64,000 nucleotides of DNA, taken from positions 5,349,001 through 5,413,000 of the forward strand of contig WPIO01000004.1 in assembly GCA_009760855.2 (NCBI GenBank). Direction: 5' to 3'. Positions 43,441-55,800 of the stretch are shown in pieces. Position 1 is the stretch's first letter. The number at the start of each line of letters is the position of its first letter. The notes under the pieces are model-generated. The model saw only the letters and a list, made by a program, of their open reading frames with translations, was not told the origin of the DNA and searched no databases. The DNA is from Cristatella mucedo (taxonomy: Eukaryota > Bryozoa > Phylactolaemata > Cristatellidae). The position numbers were made by a program, and so were the translations under genes.

Positions 43441-43760
43441 TTAGACTGCCTTCGCTGCTAGCCATCACGTTCGATTCCTATCTAAAAGTAGGGACTGTCA
43501 GCCACGGTGGCTTGCAAAACATTTCACTGGCTCCTTGATTCCGTCTCGACTTGATTAGTGCGTTGATGTTTTCCGGTTTATCAATGGATGCAGAGTAAAG
43601 TTCTTACGCTAACTAAGCCCGCTTCGGCTTGGCTCTTCGTACCTAGCCGAGCTGCTGCATCAGCTTCAACCTCCTCGTGCCCTCAGGTCCTCTACGGTCA
43701 ATAAATTAGCTGCTCCGTTACTCCTCGTAAAGCCTGTTGGCGACAGGAGCTTGTGCCATG
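43441..43760 (+). mobile_element. LINE family B C-terminal fragment
   Basis: GTTCTTACGCTAACTAAGCC, CTTCGTACCTAGCCGAGC and CTTCAACCTCCTCGTGCCC match the 60240-60400 copy. Confidence 0.65.
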
Positions 43761-43961
43761 GAGGTCCTGCGAACGGGCCATCGCCACTGCGCTGTGCCGT
43801 CCCCCACCATTCCCGACGCGCGCTTCGCGTGAGCACTGCTGCCGGCCGTATCGGCCGATTAAGCGAGATTCAACTGCAAAGGGCCAAGGGGGGGGGGGTC
43901 GCGTGACCCTACCAGCTACTAGCTGCGTATCCTTCCTGCTTTTGCGTCGGCCTGGCATGCG

Positions 43962-43967
<6 letters not shown>

Positions 43968-44001
<34 letters not shown>

Positions 44002-44003
44002 CA

Positions 44004-44042
<39 letters not shown>

Positions 44043-44076
44043 GTATGTATATATATATATATATATCCATCTATCT
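43968..44076. repeat. (CT)n-(AT)n microsatellite
   Basis: CT run followed by AT/ATGT units. Confidence 0.95.
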
Positions 44077-44279
44077 ATCTCTTCCTCTTCACTCCTCGCG
44101 CTGCGGAGCAGCGTACCCCACGGCCGCCGCCGCATTGCCACTACGTACGCTCATTCGCATGCGTACAATGCAGCCGTCGTTGTAACGCTCGCAACCCTTC
44201 TGTGAGACGCTTCGCCATTTTTCATTCTTTTTTGCCCCCCCCCCTGGTTCGCGCGCGCGGGCCCCCAAGCCCAAAGTCG

Positions 44280-44480
44280 GCGGAACTCCCTCTCACAATT
44301 CTTGCGCAAAGACAACTGATCTCCTGCTGCCGACTACGGCACATCCTCTACAGCCGTCCTGAGCTGCTACTTCCATGCTACTCACTATCTCAACTGCTTT
44401 CCTGGCTCTGCTATGCTTTTCACTTTCTCTTTTTATTGCGCGAGGTGAAGTCTGTTGGCTGCCAAACGCTGCAAAACTAA
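44280..44480 (+). repeat. LINE family B 3' region fragment
   Basis: TGATCTCCTGCTGCCGACTA, GAGCTGCTACTTCCATGCTA and CTTTTCACTTTCTC, shared with 60450-60600. Confidence 0.65.
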
Positions 44481-44982
44481 GATTTTCGCGTGGCGAGTAA
44501 AACCCGTAAATAGTGAAAAGTTATAGTGAAAAATCATAGTTTCTTACACGTATTTTTTGGAAACGGTTTATTTGACACGACCTCAGAAGTTGCTTATTCA
44601 TTAGAACTAGCACATAACTTCGTCATCGGCGGCAGTCGAGTTCGTCCCGGTATCCATTGGCACTTATCGCCTGGCGGAAACAGATGCGACAGCCCTTGTA
44701 TACATTGGGAAATGTTCATACCCTCTGATTAGTGCTGAATCTTACACTATGGTTAGTAACTGTGCTACTGCCGCCGCCGCCGCGTTTTCTGCAATGCTCT
44801 ACCCATCTTTTGTCCATTATTAGTTTGGTACCACAAATGGTTGTAGCTGGCTAAAAATCGTACTAGCTCCCTGCATAGACCAGACTCGTGCAACTCAGTA
44901 TTGGGCGGGCTGCCTACAAAAAAGCCATTAGGCACCTTGAAGATGTTCGTGAATATAGCCACTTGGTTAAAAAAATATATAT

Positions 44983-45095
44983 AATTCATTCGTATAGCGC
45001 CCCAAGAGAACTTAATCTCTATTCAGGCGCTTCACATATGCCTTGGGGCTCGAGCCCACGACCCCAGCCAGAGCCTTGGTCGGTGCGGTTGGTCT
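44983..45095 (-). repeat. SINE2 copy, 5' truncated
   Basis: TATAGCGCCCCAAGAGAACTT, GGCGCTTCACATATGCC and GGGGCTCGAGCCCACGACC. Confidence 0.75.
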
Positions 45096-45149
45096 ATAGA
45101 TACAAGAAATTCAGTCCTGGATTTTCTGCAAAAGAAGGCAATTATTTCT

Positions 45150-45700
45150 CCTTGATCAACGCGCCGGAGCCAACACTGCCGGCGCTTTCGCGCCCGGCTC
45201 GCGACGTCAGCCGTGCTCGCGCGCCGGAAGCTGGCCGGCAGCCGACTCGCAGCGTCGCGCGGAGTCGCTTACTTACGCACCGTGCTGACCAATATGGGCA
45301 CAGTGCAAAGTTTTACTTTGACCTGAGGCCCACAGCGGCTTGACTTTTGCAGCCAGAGTTGAGCTATACTTTGCCCAATTTAGCCCGATCTTCGCTCTCT
45401 AGTCCGACAAGGACAATAGTCTGGCTGGCTGGCGGCCCTCTCTGACGAATGGTGAAATGTGCGAACGGCAGCACTCGCGACAGCAGCAGACGAGCACCTC
45501 GGCTGGAGGCTTCAAAGGAACGTGCATTACCGCGGACGCTCGCTGCAGAACAGCACGCAACCGCCGTCGCCGGCGTCCTCGACGCACCACCCCAGCAGTG
45601 CCTCTGCGGGCCGCGACCCGCCCCCCCCCCCATTAAACCATGGCCGCTTTAAACCGCAGTGGCCCACAAACCTGCAGCTGCGCCATTAAACTGAGCCTCT
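45150..45700. other. GC/CpG-rich block, no gene assigned
   Basis: High GC with many CG dinucleotides and GCGCGCC-type motifs; no exon recognised. Could be a promoter-associated island. Confidence 0.35.
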
Positions 45701-45786
45701 TGCTGTGCGAGTCGTAAGCGTTGGAGCTCACTTTCACATTGAAGCTGACTCAGGCACGTGCGTCGTGGACGCAAGTGCTGCAAGGC

Positions 45787-45973
45787 CAGCGGTTCTCAAC
45801 CCGTGGGTCGCGACTCCTTTGGTGGTCGAACGATCCTTTCGCAGGGGTCGCCTAAGACCATCGGAAAACACGCATTTCCACATTTTGCACACAATAATTT
45901 TTTGGCTGAGTGTCACCACGACGCGAGGAGCTGTGTTAAAGGGTCGCGGCAATAGGAAGGCTTAGAGCTACTG
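45787..45973 (+). mobile_element. SPIN-like hAT miniature transposon
   Basis: Begins CAGCGGTTCTCAACCCGTGG and ends near CTTAGAGCTACTG (imperfect terminal inverted repeats). Internal blocks GGGTCGCGACTCCTTTGG, GGGGTCGCCTAAGACCATCG, GAAAACACGCATTTCC, GTGTCACCACGACGCGAGG and TTAAAGGGTCGCGGCAATAG follow the order of the SPIN ('Space Invaders') hAT consensus as I remember it. Flanks TGCAAGGC (45779-45786) and TTCTAGGC (45974-45981) agree at 6 of 8 positions, fitting an aged 8-bp hAT target-site duplication. Non-autonomous, 187 bp, no ORF. Confidence 0.8.
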
Positions 45974-46015
45974 TTCTAGGCAAACTCATTTCCTCCACTG
46001 AACTTCCTAGTTATG

Positions 46016-46676
<661 letters not shown>

Positions 46677-47239
46677 GCATGCTTGTGAAGTGCTTCGACT
46701 AACAAATGGGTATCGAAAGATGCTGAGCCACTGAGTTTGCTATAAGAAAACTCGCCAGCAAACAGCTCTAACTTTGTCTTGCGTGTTTTGCGGAGTTAAC
46801 AACGACAGAGAGACGTACAGGGGCGTACATGTGATGTATGGACATACATGTGAACACAGACCATAGACTTATATACGGGTGCATGCAGGAGTTGCATTGA
46901 TGCGCACGTACATACAAGTGATATAGAGATGTACATATGCATACACCGTGCACGCAGCTGCTACTCACAACGCGACGTAGATGAACCACGGGCTCCTATC
47001 GGATGCAAAGTATCTGAAAATGAAATAGCGATGTGGTCAAACCAGGTGGTCTTTCGCTGCGCTAGGTAGGTGACTTTTCTTATTTTGGAGAAAATGAGCC
47101 TGAAATTAGCTTCTGGACTGGAGCCGCGATTCCGTGATTCGAGAGTGGAGCATCTCGCTACTTTCACCTCTTCAACAGAATCCTCGCCAGCCCAACTGCT
47201 TTCACAGGGCTGGCCACAAGGCCTCACATTCGAGAGCTC

Positions 47240-48470
47240 ACTTTAAGATTCTTTTCGGTAGCTCTTGGCTGGTGCCCGCTCCGTCGCTTCCGCCGCCAAG
47301 CCGCCATTCGCCGCTTTGCTACTCCGCCGGCGCTTTGTAATTCGGCGTCGCCCCCGGATTTCTCTCGCCCGCACGAGATGGACGCCATTGGCCGCAAATT
47401 GTCTCTAGTTAAGATCTTAAGCTGGCCCGGGCATTAAGGTGCTAGCCTTGAACGGCCGAGGTCCTCGATGAATGCATTCGATGACCGAGGTCGGGCGCTC
47501 GAGCCCTGCGGTACGTTTGAAGCGCTTTCGCATAGATTTACTTCTCTTGGGCCGCTTTGTTAATCGATTGTTTTACTTACGGGCTGCGAGAAGTTATTGC
47601 AGGCAACGGTGCGTACACGCGGAGACGCACGCGTGCTCGCCCATTGGGCACTGGCCTTGGGCGACATCCAACAGCAGCTGCGTTTTTTTTTAAAGAAGAT
47701 CGATCGCACTTCGGATAAAGAGGGGCGATTCTTTCGAGACTAATTTTCGAAACTTGCGTTCGGACTGCGAGTTCGACGCTTGGCTTCAGGTTCACGATGT
47801 TGACGCGTTGCGATTTCTTATGTTTTTTTGTGGACGACTGCAAGCGCGTCCGCGGGGCGGCGCGTTTCCGGCGCGAGCGAGCGCGCGCACGCGCGCGCCG
47901 CTTCGGGCAGCTCGCCAAATATATGCGATGAGGAGCCGCCTTTTCTGACAGACGGGCAGAACCTGGCGGGCGGTCCGCCGTCGGCGGCGGCGGCGGGGCG
48001 CAGGTTCAGTTTGATTCTCCTCCTCGGTCGGCAGCTTTCTATTGAGGCGGGGCTCAATAGAGTGCTTCTTCCGGGCGTTGGGTCAGCCGCCCTCAAATGT
48101 TGAGACACTCGCACTTGCATCGAGGAGGCAGCGGGCGCTTATTTCGGAGACGCCGTGAATATTTCGTCAATTTCTGTATACAGTTTCGGTGGGTGCTAAA
48201 GAGGCCTGCAGGCCGAGCAGCGCACCGTCGCCACTCCCAGCGTCTGCCTCGAACAGGGGTCGTCTGGCAGGAGGGGACCTGCTGAGGAAGTGCGCAGAGG
48301 AGCACTGCTTCAGCGAGCCGTAAGTCCAAGTCGCAAGATCTCGCGAGATCTCGCCTCGGCTTTCTGGGCTCGCTTCGTACTCTGCGAAACGGGCGCACGT
48401 CAGCAGCTACTAACCAGGGTAAATGACCAAGGAATCTCCAAACATTCAGCAGCCGCGCGACTATTTTCCG
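47240..48470. other. GC/CpG-rich block, no gene assigned
   Basis: Long CpG-dense stretch (GGCGGCGGCGGCGGGGCG near 47985, GCGCGCGCACGCGCGCG near 47880). Includes a decayed SINE2 (47415-47570). No exon could be matched; may mark an unannotated promoter. Confidence 0.4.
47415..47570 (+). repeat. SINE2 copy, degenerate
   Basis: GGCCCGGGCATTAAGGTGC, GATGACCGAGGTCGGGCGC, TCGAGCCC and GAAGCGCTTTCGCATAG. Confidence 0.6.
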
Positions 48471-49139
48471 TAGCCTAGCACGGCTGGACGAATGCTTTAG
48501 TAAGCTGGCAAGTGTGGTTCACCAACCAGCAGCTTTTCTGTCGACCAGTGACTTTGCAGAGAAATTCGCAATGCCTATTTCGCTCCGACTAACAGTCAGT
48601 AATAATCATTTTTCTCATCCGTAGCCCAGCTACGTGAAGGAATTAGCTATTAGTACGAAATCAGCAGTACTAGCGCTAGCCCGAGAACAATCTGCCGGGG
48701 AAATTTAATTGAAAGTGAAAGATCGTGCACGGAAGCTTCAAGAAGAAGCTGCGAAGCTGCAATGACTCACCGACCGGCCGAGCATCGCTAATGCTGACTG
48801 TCTGCGGTAAGGCTCTTCATTTCTATGCGATCCACTGAGAGAGAAAATCTCCACAGTATTTACATATGTTGCGATATAAAAATAATCAAAAGCCTGCTTT
48901 TCACCTTATCATAATTCCATGAAACATTCGATGGTAATTTTCAGCTGAGAGAGTGCATTATTTAGAAGCATATGAAAATTGGTAAATTGTGTTCTTCGTA
49001 GATTACTTTTAATATGACAGTCATCGTAGCTGTACCATCTCAGTAGTACTATAAATATCAACCTGCTGCCTATGTTGGTGATATCTGCACTTGAATGTCA
49101 GCGAAACTTCTCAACTTTAGTAAGGACACAACAAACTTA

Positions 49140-50072
49140 AGGGTAATGGTTAAACCAAGTGTGACTCGGAAATTGGAAAGCTTAGCGCTCGAAATCGGCT
49201 CTCATGTCAGCAAATCTCATACAGCATCTGCACGAAGCACCTAGGTCTCCTGTTTCAAAGAGACCCTTCACTATTCGACCACTCCAGCCAATACAGTAAA
49301 AGTTAGCCTACTTCCAGTTCCGTAATTTTCTAAAATTCGGGCTCGCTTAGACAGGGAGACTACGTCAAATTGGTCTATGCATCTGTGACATCATGTCTCG
49401 ACTTCTGTAAATCACTGCTCGCTGGTTTACCGGCCTATGCAATCAGGCGCTTACACCTGATGAAAAACTCTGCGCCTAGGCTTGTCAGTCGTGAGCGTCG
49501 CAGTTGCCATATCACAATACTTCTCGCCTACCTGCACTGGCTCCCAATCAAGCAGAGTATCGACTACAAGGTTGTATCACTCACTTTTAGGTCCCTTCAT
49601 TCTTTGGCTCCAGCCTATCTGTCAGATCTACTCCCCCACCAGGCTAAGCATCGTACTACACGCTTTTCGGAATCTAATCGTTTACCTATGCCTCTTACGA
49701 ACCTCAACTCTTTTGGAGACCATGCCTTTGGTTCGTATGCTCCCAAAGCCTGGAACTCACTACTGACTTGCGTTACGATATCCCCTGACTTGACCACATT
49801 AAAAAATGAAAACGCACATATGTATGACAGCATTAGTAGTTCCCTGTGATTCGACCTGTATGTGCTTATTTGTGCTGACGCTGTTGCATGCTGCCACTAA
49901 CCACACTTGCATGCTGACCCCGTGCTTGTCACCCAAATTCGTATTATTCTTGCTATTTATTGAGCATGCTACCACTAACCAATCGGTAGTGCTTTCTATG
50001 CAGCACATTAAGTGCCTAGAAAGAGATTGAGTTCTTTGAGAGCACTATATCCAAGTATTTTTATTATTATAA
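49140..50072 (+). mobile_element. LINE family A, C-terminal domain to 3' tail
   Basis: A 159-codon frame (49370-49849) reads [40 protein letters not shown] and DHAFGSYAPKAWNSLLT, followed by 3' UTR, hairpin and short ATT tail. Upstream sequence to ~49140 continues the same LINE with frameshifts. Confidence 0.85.
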
Positions 50073-50074
50073 TC

Positions 50075-50315
50075 AAGGTTTCGTCACTCACTTGTCCTTT
50101 GCGTGCTTGTGCGTGGTGACCCTGTGCATACTCCATTGACCATAGTTAACCGTTGACACTGTGCGTGTCACCTCCAATCGTGTTATGTCTGTTGATATGT
50201 CGATATTACCACTAGCCATTTACTGACCATGCTTCCTTTACGGCACATTTTAAGTGCCTAGAAAGAGATTAGGTTCTCTGAGGGCGCCATACAAATCGAT
50301 TATTACGAGTATTAC
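50075..50315 (+). repeat. LINE family A 3' UTR and tail, second tandem copy
   Basis: Resumes at AAGGTTTCGTCACTCACTT, then GTGGTGACCCTGTGCAT, hairpin (GTGCCTAGAAAGAGATT / TCTCTGAGGGCGCC) and ATTACGAGTATT. Confidence 0.7.
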
Positions 50316-50599
50316 CAAAGGCACGACATAAACATGAGGTCAGCGACTTGTGTTTACGGTCTCTCACAGACGGGCTCACATGCATTCAAGAATATATGTG
50401 CCTGGTGAGCTCAAATTTGAAAGATAGCACGTCTTCCTGCACTCGGCTGGCTCACTTAACCAGACAGAAAAGCCAGTTAATGTTTATGACTCTGTACTGC
50501 CAGTAATCCCACAAAGCCACACAAAACTAAGTGGGTGTTACACTGTATAGCTCACAATAATTCTAAGTGGCTTTCGGTACTCATGCAGTAGCCAACAGA

Positions 50600-51760
50600 C
50601 TTCATCTTTCGCAAAACAAAGAGAAAGTGAGAAGCATGGCTGCGTCAGTAGGGCAGTTGAGGAAGTGAGTAGCATGGAAGTAGCAGCTCATGACGGCTGG
50701 AAAGGATGTGCCATAGTCGGCAGCAGGAGAGTATATGTCGTTGCGTAAGAATCGTGGAAACAAGTATCGAATACTAGGACCAGCAGAGCAAAATCTGTCG
50801 CCAACGGCCTCTAAGCGTAGGAATAGAACAGCTAATTTATTGTCCTTAGAGAGCTGAAGGGCACGAGGAGGCTGAAACTGGTGCAGCAGTTCAGCTTGAT
50901 AGGAAGAAGTAAAACCGTGGTGGGTCTTGTGGATCGGCGTAAGAACTTCATTCTGTAGTCATTGATTAACCGGAAGCCACTGAAGCTCCTTCAGCAGAGG
51001 AGACATGTGGTCGAACCTCTGGGATTTGTTAACTGGAATTGCAGCCATATTCATCACCAGCTGCAGTGGTCCAGAGGCTTTTTTCAGTGGCTCGGCCAAA
51101 ATGGCACTGCAATCATCTAGCCGACACAGATCCACGGAGCTACTTAAATGTTTGCAAGCCTCCACGGTAGACAGTAGTCCCTAATCTTAGATAGGGATCG
51201 GACGTGATGGCTAGCTGTGGAGGCAGTATTCTTAATGCAATTGTCAAAACTTAGGCAGTTGTCAAAGACGAAACCTAAACTCCGAGCACACGGTTACGGT
51301 TGCAAAATGACATCAGCTATTCGAAGAGCAAATTTTTCTAGTCCAACTACACGCTTGGGGTGTCTAATGAGTAATAGTTCCATTTTATCGTCGTTGAGTT
51401 AAAAGAAAATTCGCCAACATCCAGGATCAAATGTCTACAAGGCTCGCATTCAGTTTATCAGTCACTGCAGCAGATTCCAACGGTTTAAACGACAAATGCT
51501 ACTCAGTATTTGTCGTTTAAACACAATTTCAGCACAAAAAGTGGTTGTGATTCCATGGGCCCGAATAACTTTCCCCAGTAGTTGAGTACAAATAGAACCG
51601 ACAACCCAAGAACCGAGGTTGAACCCTTGAGGGACTCCACGGGTGACTGGTCTGGTGGATAAGACCTGACCCCCACACGACACGGATTGAAGACGATCAG
51701 ACAAGTAGATTTAAGCCACGCCTGTGCCTCGTCTGCCTTACCGATTGTTGTTCTCAATCG
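50600..51760 (-). mobile_element. LINE family B copy (RT and C-terminal region)
   Basis: Minus readings: MSDRLQSVSCGGQVLSTRPV then TRGVPQGFNLGSW (RT), and CRLDDCSAILAEPLKKA then MSPLLKELQWLPVNQ (C-terminal domain). Frames are broken. CR1/L2-like but clearly distinct from family A. Confidence 0.75.
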
Positions 51761-52059
51761 TTATGGGATACTGTAGGATATGACATGAAAATCCCTAAGT
51801 ACTTCCCCATCACGCCAGCCAACGATAAGATTTTAGCTAATCTTTGAAAATTTCCTGGCAACGGGGCTATCCGTCAGCAATTGTATTCGTTGTCTAATGT
51901 AATGTCATTTGTATACAAAAGCCCAAAAGCACGACGTGGACATCAGGACGTCAACAGAGATCCGGGAGGGCATTACCGGCAGCACTGCCGGAAGCTGAAC
52001 GACTTGGGAAGCTTCTTATACAAACACTGAGAGGAACAACGAGGAAGCAGACCACCACC

Positions 52060-52320
52060 ACCACCACCAGCAATCTAGTATTAGGCATGTGTATGGAGAA
52101 CTGAATCTCTTTCTAGGCACTTTACAGATGCTGTATAGGAAGCATTACCAAATGATCTGTGGTAGCATATGCTAACAGCAGGCAGTGTAAGCAGGTGCAT
52201 GCAAACGAAGGACAAATCACAAGCACCCACCAAATGCTAGAATAAACGGGTGGACTTTAAGCTTCTTTTTAAATGTCGTCATGTCATGGGACGTCGTGGC
52301 CAGTGCATCGGTAATGTTAT
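52060..52320 (-). repeat. LINE family A 3' fragment
   Basis: GAGAACTGAATCTCTTTCTAG, TGCTGTATAGGAAGCATTAC and GACAAATCACAAGCACCC; tail decayed. Confidence 0.65.
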
Positions 52321-52496
52321 TACTCAACAGTAGACACTTTCCCTCCCTACAACATATGAACAGCTCCTAGAAAGAGAGTTGGCTCTCTTCGGTCGATACA
52401 CAAACGTCTCGTAGTCATTCTTGCTATTTCTATTGGGCATTTTTGCTGCAGCTGCCAGAAATACCAAGCCATGGTATGTAGACATTGATTTTAAGA

Positions 52497-52502
52497 TTTA
52501 TT
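52497..52502 (-). terminator. Candidate polyadenylation signal for the USF3-like gene
   Basis: TTTATT on the plus strand (AATAAA on the minus strand), about 350 nt past the stop at 52849. Confidence 0.45.
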
Positions 52503-52848
52503 AGCTCTTCACCAGTACGTAAAAAAGATAGCCGGCAGCTTTGCCATGAAATACAGTGGCACGGCTGCAACCTTCATCAGTGCATATAACATAATAATTA
52601 GAATCGGTGCACCCCTAATACGCTCGCAATAACCGAGCATGGCGGAGCTTGTACATACACAAATGAACCATCACACAGTAACACAAATCTGGCAAATAGC
52701 TTGCCAGATCGGGGCATCAAAATCACTACAAACAACGGCATAGACTGATAGACGGCTGCAGGCAGTGCGAACGACACGGCTTCCCCGATTTGATGGCCAC
52801 GAGCCAGTTAAACTTAACCTTCGCTCACTCCCGACTGCGCGCACGAGT

Positions 52849-55800
52849 TTAATGATCGGGCATCGTGAAGTTCAAAGAGGACGGGGCAGGTAGTCCGAAG
52901 CCCATCATGGGGTGAGTATGACTCGGGAAAGAAGGCATGGCCGAACTGACCGCCGAGTGACTGCCGCCGCTGCTTCCGGCATCAAAGCCGTGGTGGCCAT
53001 GGTGATGATGTCCCAGGAGACTGTTGATCGCCATGGCGTTATGGGGCAGTATGGCGCTCCTGGCCGAGTACAGTGGGCTTCCGTCTTGGCTGGTCTGCGC
53101 GGGCGTCAGCAGGCCGTGAGGAAACCTGAGGGCACCGGCCTGCGAGCCCGCCGCCGCCACGGGGTCGCCGAATATATTGCCCAGAGCGAATTGCGAGTGC
53201 AGAGCAGCAGAGCCAGCTGCCAATGGCGACGGCGCGTGAGCTGCCGAAGATGCTCCCATGCTGCCCGGCGTGCCGTGCACGTGCGGGTGCACCGAAGAGA
53301 ACGCGGCAGCAAACGGAAGACCGAGGCTTCCGGCCGACGCTCCAGCAGATCGAGCCGCCGACGCTCCATACAGAGGACCGAACAGGTCGGCCGCTCCCGG
53401 TCTCGGCACGGGTGACACGTCATTCCTGGCTGGAGGTGCCGAGTGCGCGTAGGGAACGTACGAGGGCATGTCCTGACGAGCCAGCGACGAAGCACCGGAC
53501 ATGCCGGCCGAACTGTGGAAGAAGGGAGATGTAGCCAAAGACGCCATCGACGAGCCAGCCGCCGCCGAGGAGGCGGCGCCGCCAGTTCGCGAGCCAGCCG
53601 CTGAGGCGGCAGCCAGATCGTACGGTTCCGGCTCCATGTAGCGGGGCTTCTTCGGCTGCTGCTGCTTGACTTCCGGCGGCTGCTGCTTCGGCGTCGCCTT
53701 GCCACCTCTCGTCTTTTCGTTCGAGTGCTGGCCGCTGCCAGTGGCCGGGGACAAAGAGGTCGCCTTCGATGCATCGTACGCACTGCCGCTGCCGCCCGAT
53801 GCGTCTCGATGGTCGTCGTACCGGCGTTGCAGCTGCTGCTGCTGAAACAGCTGCTGCAGCTGCAGCTGCTGCTGCTGCAGCTGTTGCTGGATGAAGTCGT
53901 GCTGCTGCTGCTGCTGCTGCGACTGCACGAGCGAATCGAAGTTATTAGAGTACAGGTTGACTGCGCTGTGTGAGAGTTTGAGGCTCAGATCAGCAGCCGA
54001 TGTTCGCTGCTGGTGCTGCTGCTGCTTCGGTACCGGCGAAGGCTGCTGCAGAGGCCTGTCGTTCACCGAGACCGGCACCTGGTAAGCTGAACGGTACACG
54101 TCGTCGGGGCGCGAGTGGTGCAGAAAGCTGCCGCCGGAGGCAGCGGTCGGCGGCGGCTCGGCCATGGGCTGCGGCTGCGCGATCGGGAAGAAGAATTGTC
54201 TCTGCGCAGCGAAGCTGTGGCTGCCGAAAGCTGCCGCCTGAGCAGCCGCGGCGCTGCTCGTGGTGCTGGTGAGCGAGAATGTGAATCCCGTCTCGGGCGG
54301 CCTCGACGCATCTGCTCCGTACATAAACGGCAGAGCGGCAGACCGTGGGGCCGTGGCAGCGGCGCCGCCCCCGCCGTCATAGCTGCCGCTGCCGTAGTCG
54401 GATCTGCTGGCGGCAAAGAAGTTGACGTTGTACGGTGCAGCCTCCTTTGTCGCGCTGCCGCCAGGGTTGGCGATGTCTTTGCTGCTAAAGAACGACGGCG
54501 CCGCCAAGCTGCCGCCGCTGCCACCGGCCAGAGACTTGCCCGACACGTGGGCCTGTCCAGCAGCAGACGACGCAGTCGCCGACGGCGATCCGAGCGACGA
54601 GTGCATCAGATCGTACGCCGCGGCGGCGGTCATCGAGTACATTCTTGCGCCAGGGTGCAGCTCTGCGGCGGCAGCAGCAGAGAACGGCAAAGCTGCTGTC
54701 GTCGACGACGACGTCGAGGGCACAGCAGGAGCAAAGCGGCTCGCCGACGGATACGAGACGCTGGGGCTGAGCAGCGCCTCGGCCGAGAATGCCGAGCCGG
54801 AATCCCGGCCGGAGCTGCCGCCGCCTCCCGCCGAGGCCCGGGGCGACGCCGCGTGCGATGCAGCTGCAGCGCCGCCTCTGTACAGCTGCTCCGTGTCCGG
54901 GCCGCTGCCGCCATCTCTGCCGAGGCTGCCCCCGTTGGCACCACCGTTGCCAGCGCTGCTCGTCAAAGGGGCTAGCTTCGATGCGTCCCTATCGGCAGCG
55001 CTGAGCCCTGCTGCTGCTGAAAATTCGCGGCTGCCATAAAGGCTAGGCATGCCGTCGCCGCCGTGCTGCAAACTGCCACCACCACCGGCACGGCGGCCCG
55101 GGTCCCGCACGGAGTTCGAGTAAATGTCGCTGCCTCTCGAGGCGGCCGCAGCTGCTACGGCAGCGGCGGAGGCAGCACCAGGGTCGTCGTAGCCAAGCCT
55201 GCTGCTGCTGCTGCTGCTGCGGTCGCTGCTCGCCGCTCTCGAAGCTTCGGCTGTGGTAGGACCACCTAGGAGGCGACTGCTGCCGCCGCTGCCGAGGCCG
55301 GTGACCGGACTCTCCGGAGTGCTGGCCGACCTCCGCCGGTGCTGTGCGCCCGAGGCGGGCGACTGGTTCGGCAGCATAATCTCGGCATAATACGGCAGCC
55401 GCGGTCCGTCGGGCGGCTGGTGCGTGCCGCCGTGTAGGGGGCCTGGCTGCCCTGCTACACCGGGTCGCTGTTGCAGCTGAGTGGCCGGAAGCTCCTTGGC
55501 AAGCGATGGCACGAAAGGAATGGCAAACGAGTGGGGCTTGCCGCTCCTCGGCATGAGGTCGACACAGTCGGGCACAGTTGCCGCCGGCGAGCGGCCCGAG
55601 ACGAGAGGCGCTCGGCTAGACGATGCAGGCGAAGGCGGCTCGCCGTGTCGGACGGCTGCAGGTGCAGCGGCGCCGCCGCCGAAGCCGAAAGGTGAGAGGG
55701 GGCCAGCGGCCGCCGAAGCCGCAGCAGCTGCTGCCACAGCTCCCGCGGCCGCAGCCGCCGCCGCAGTGGTGCTGCTGGCCCTCCTTTGCCGCTGTCCGGC

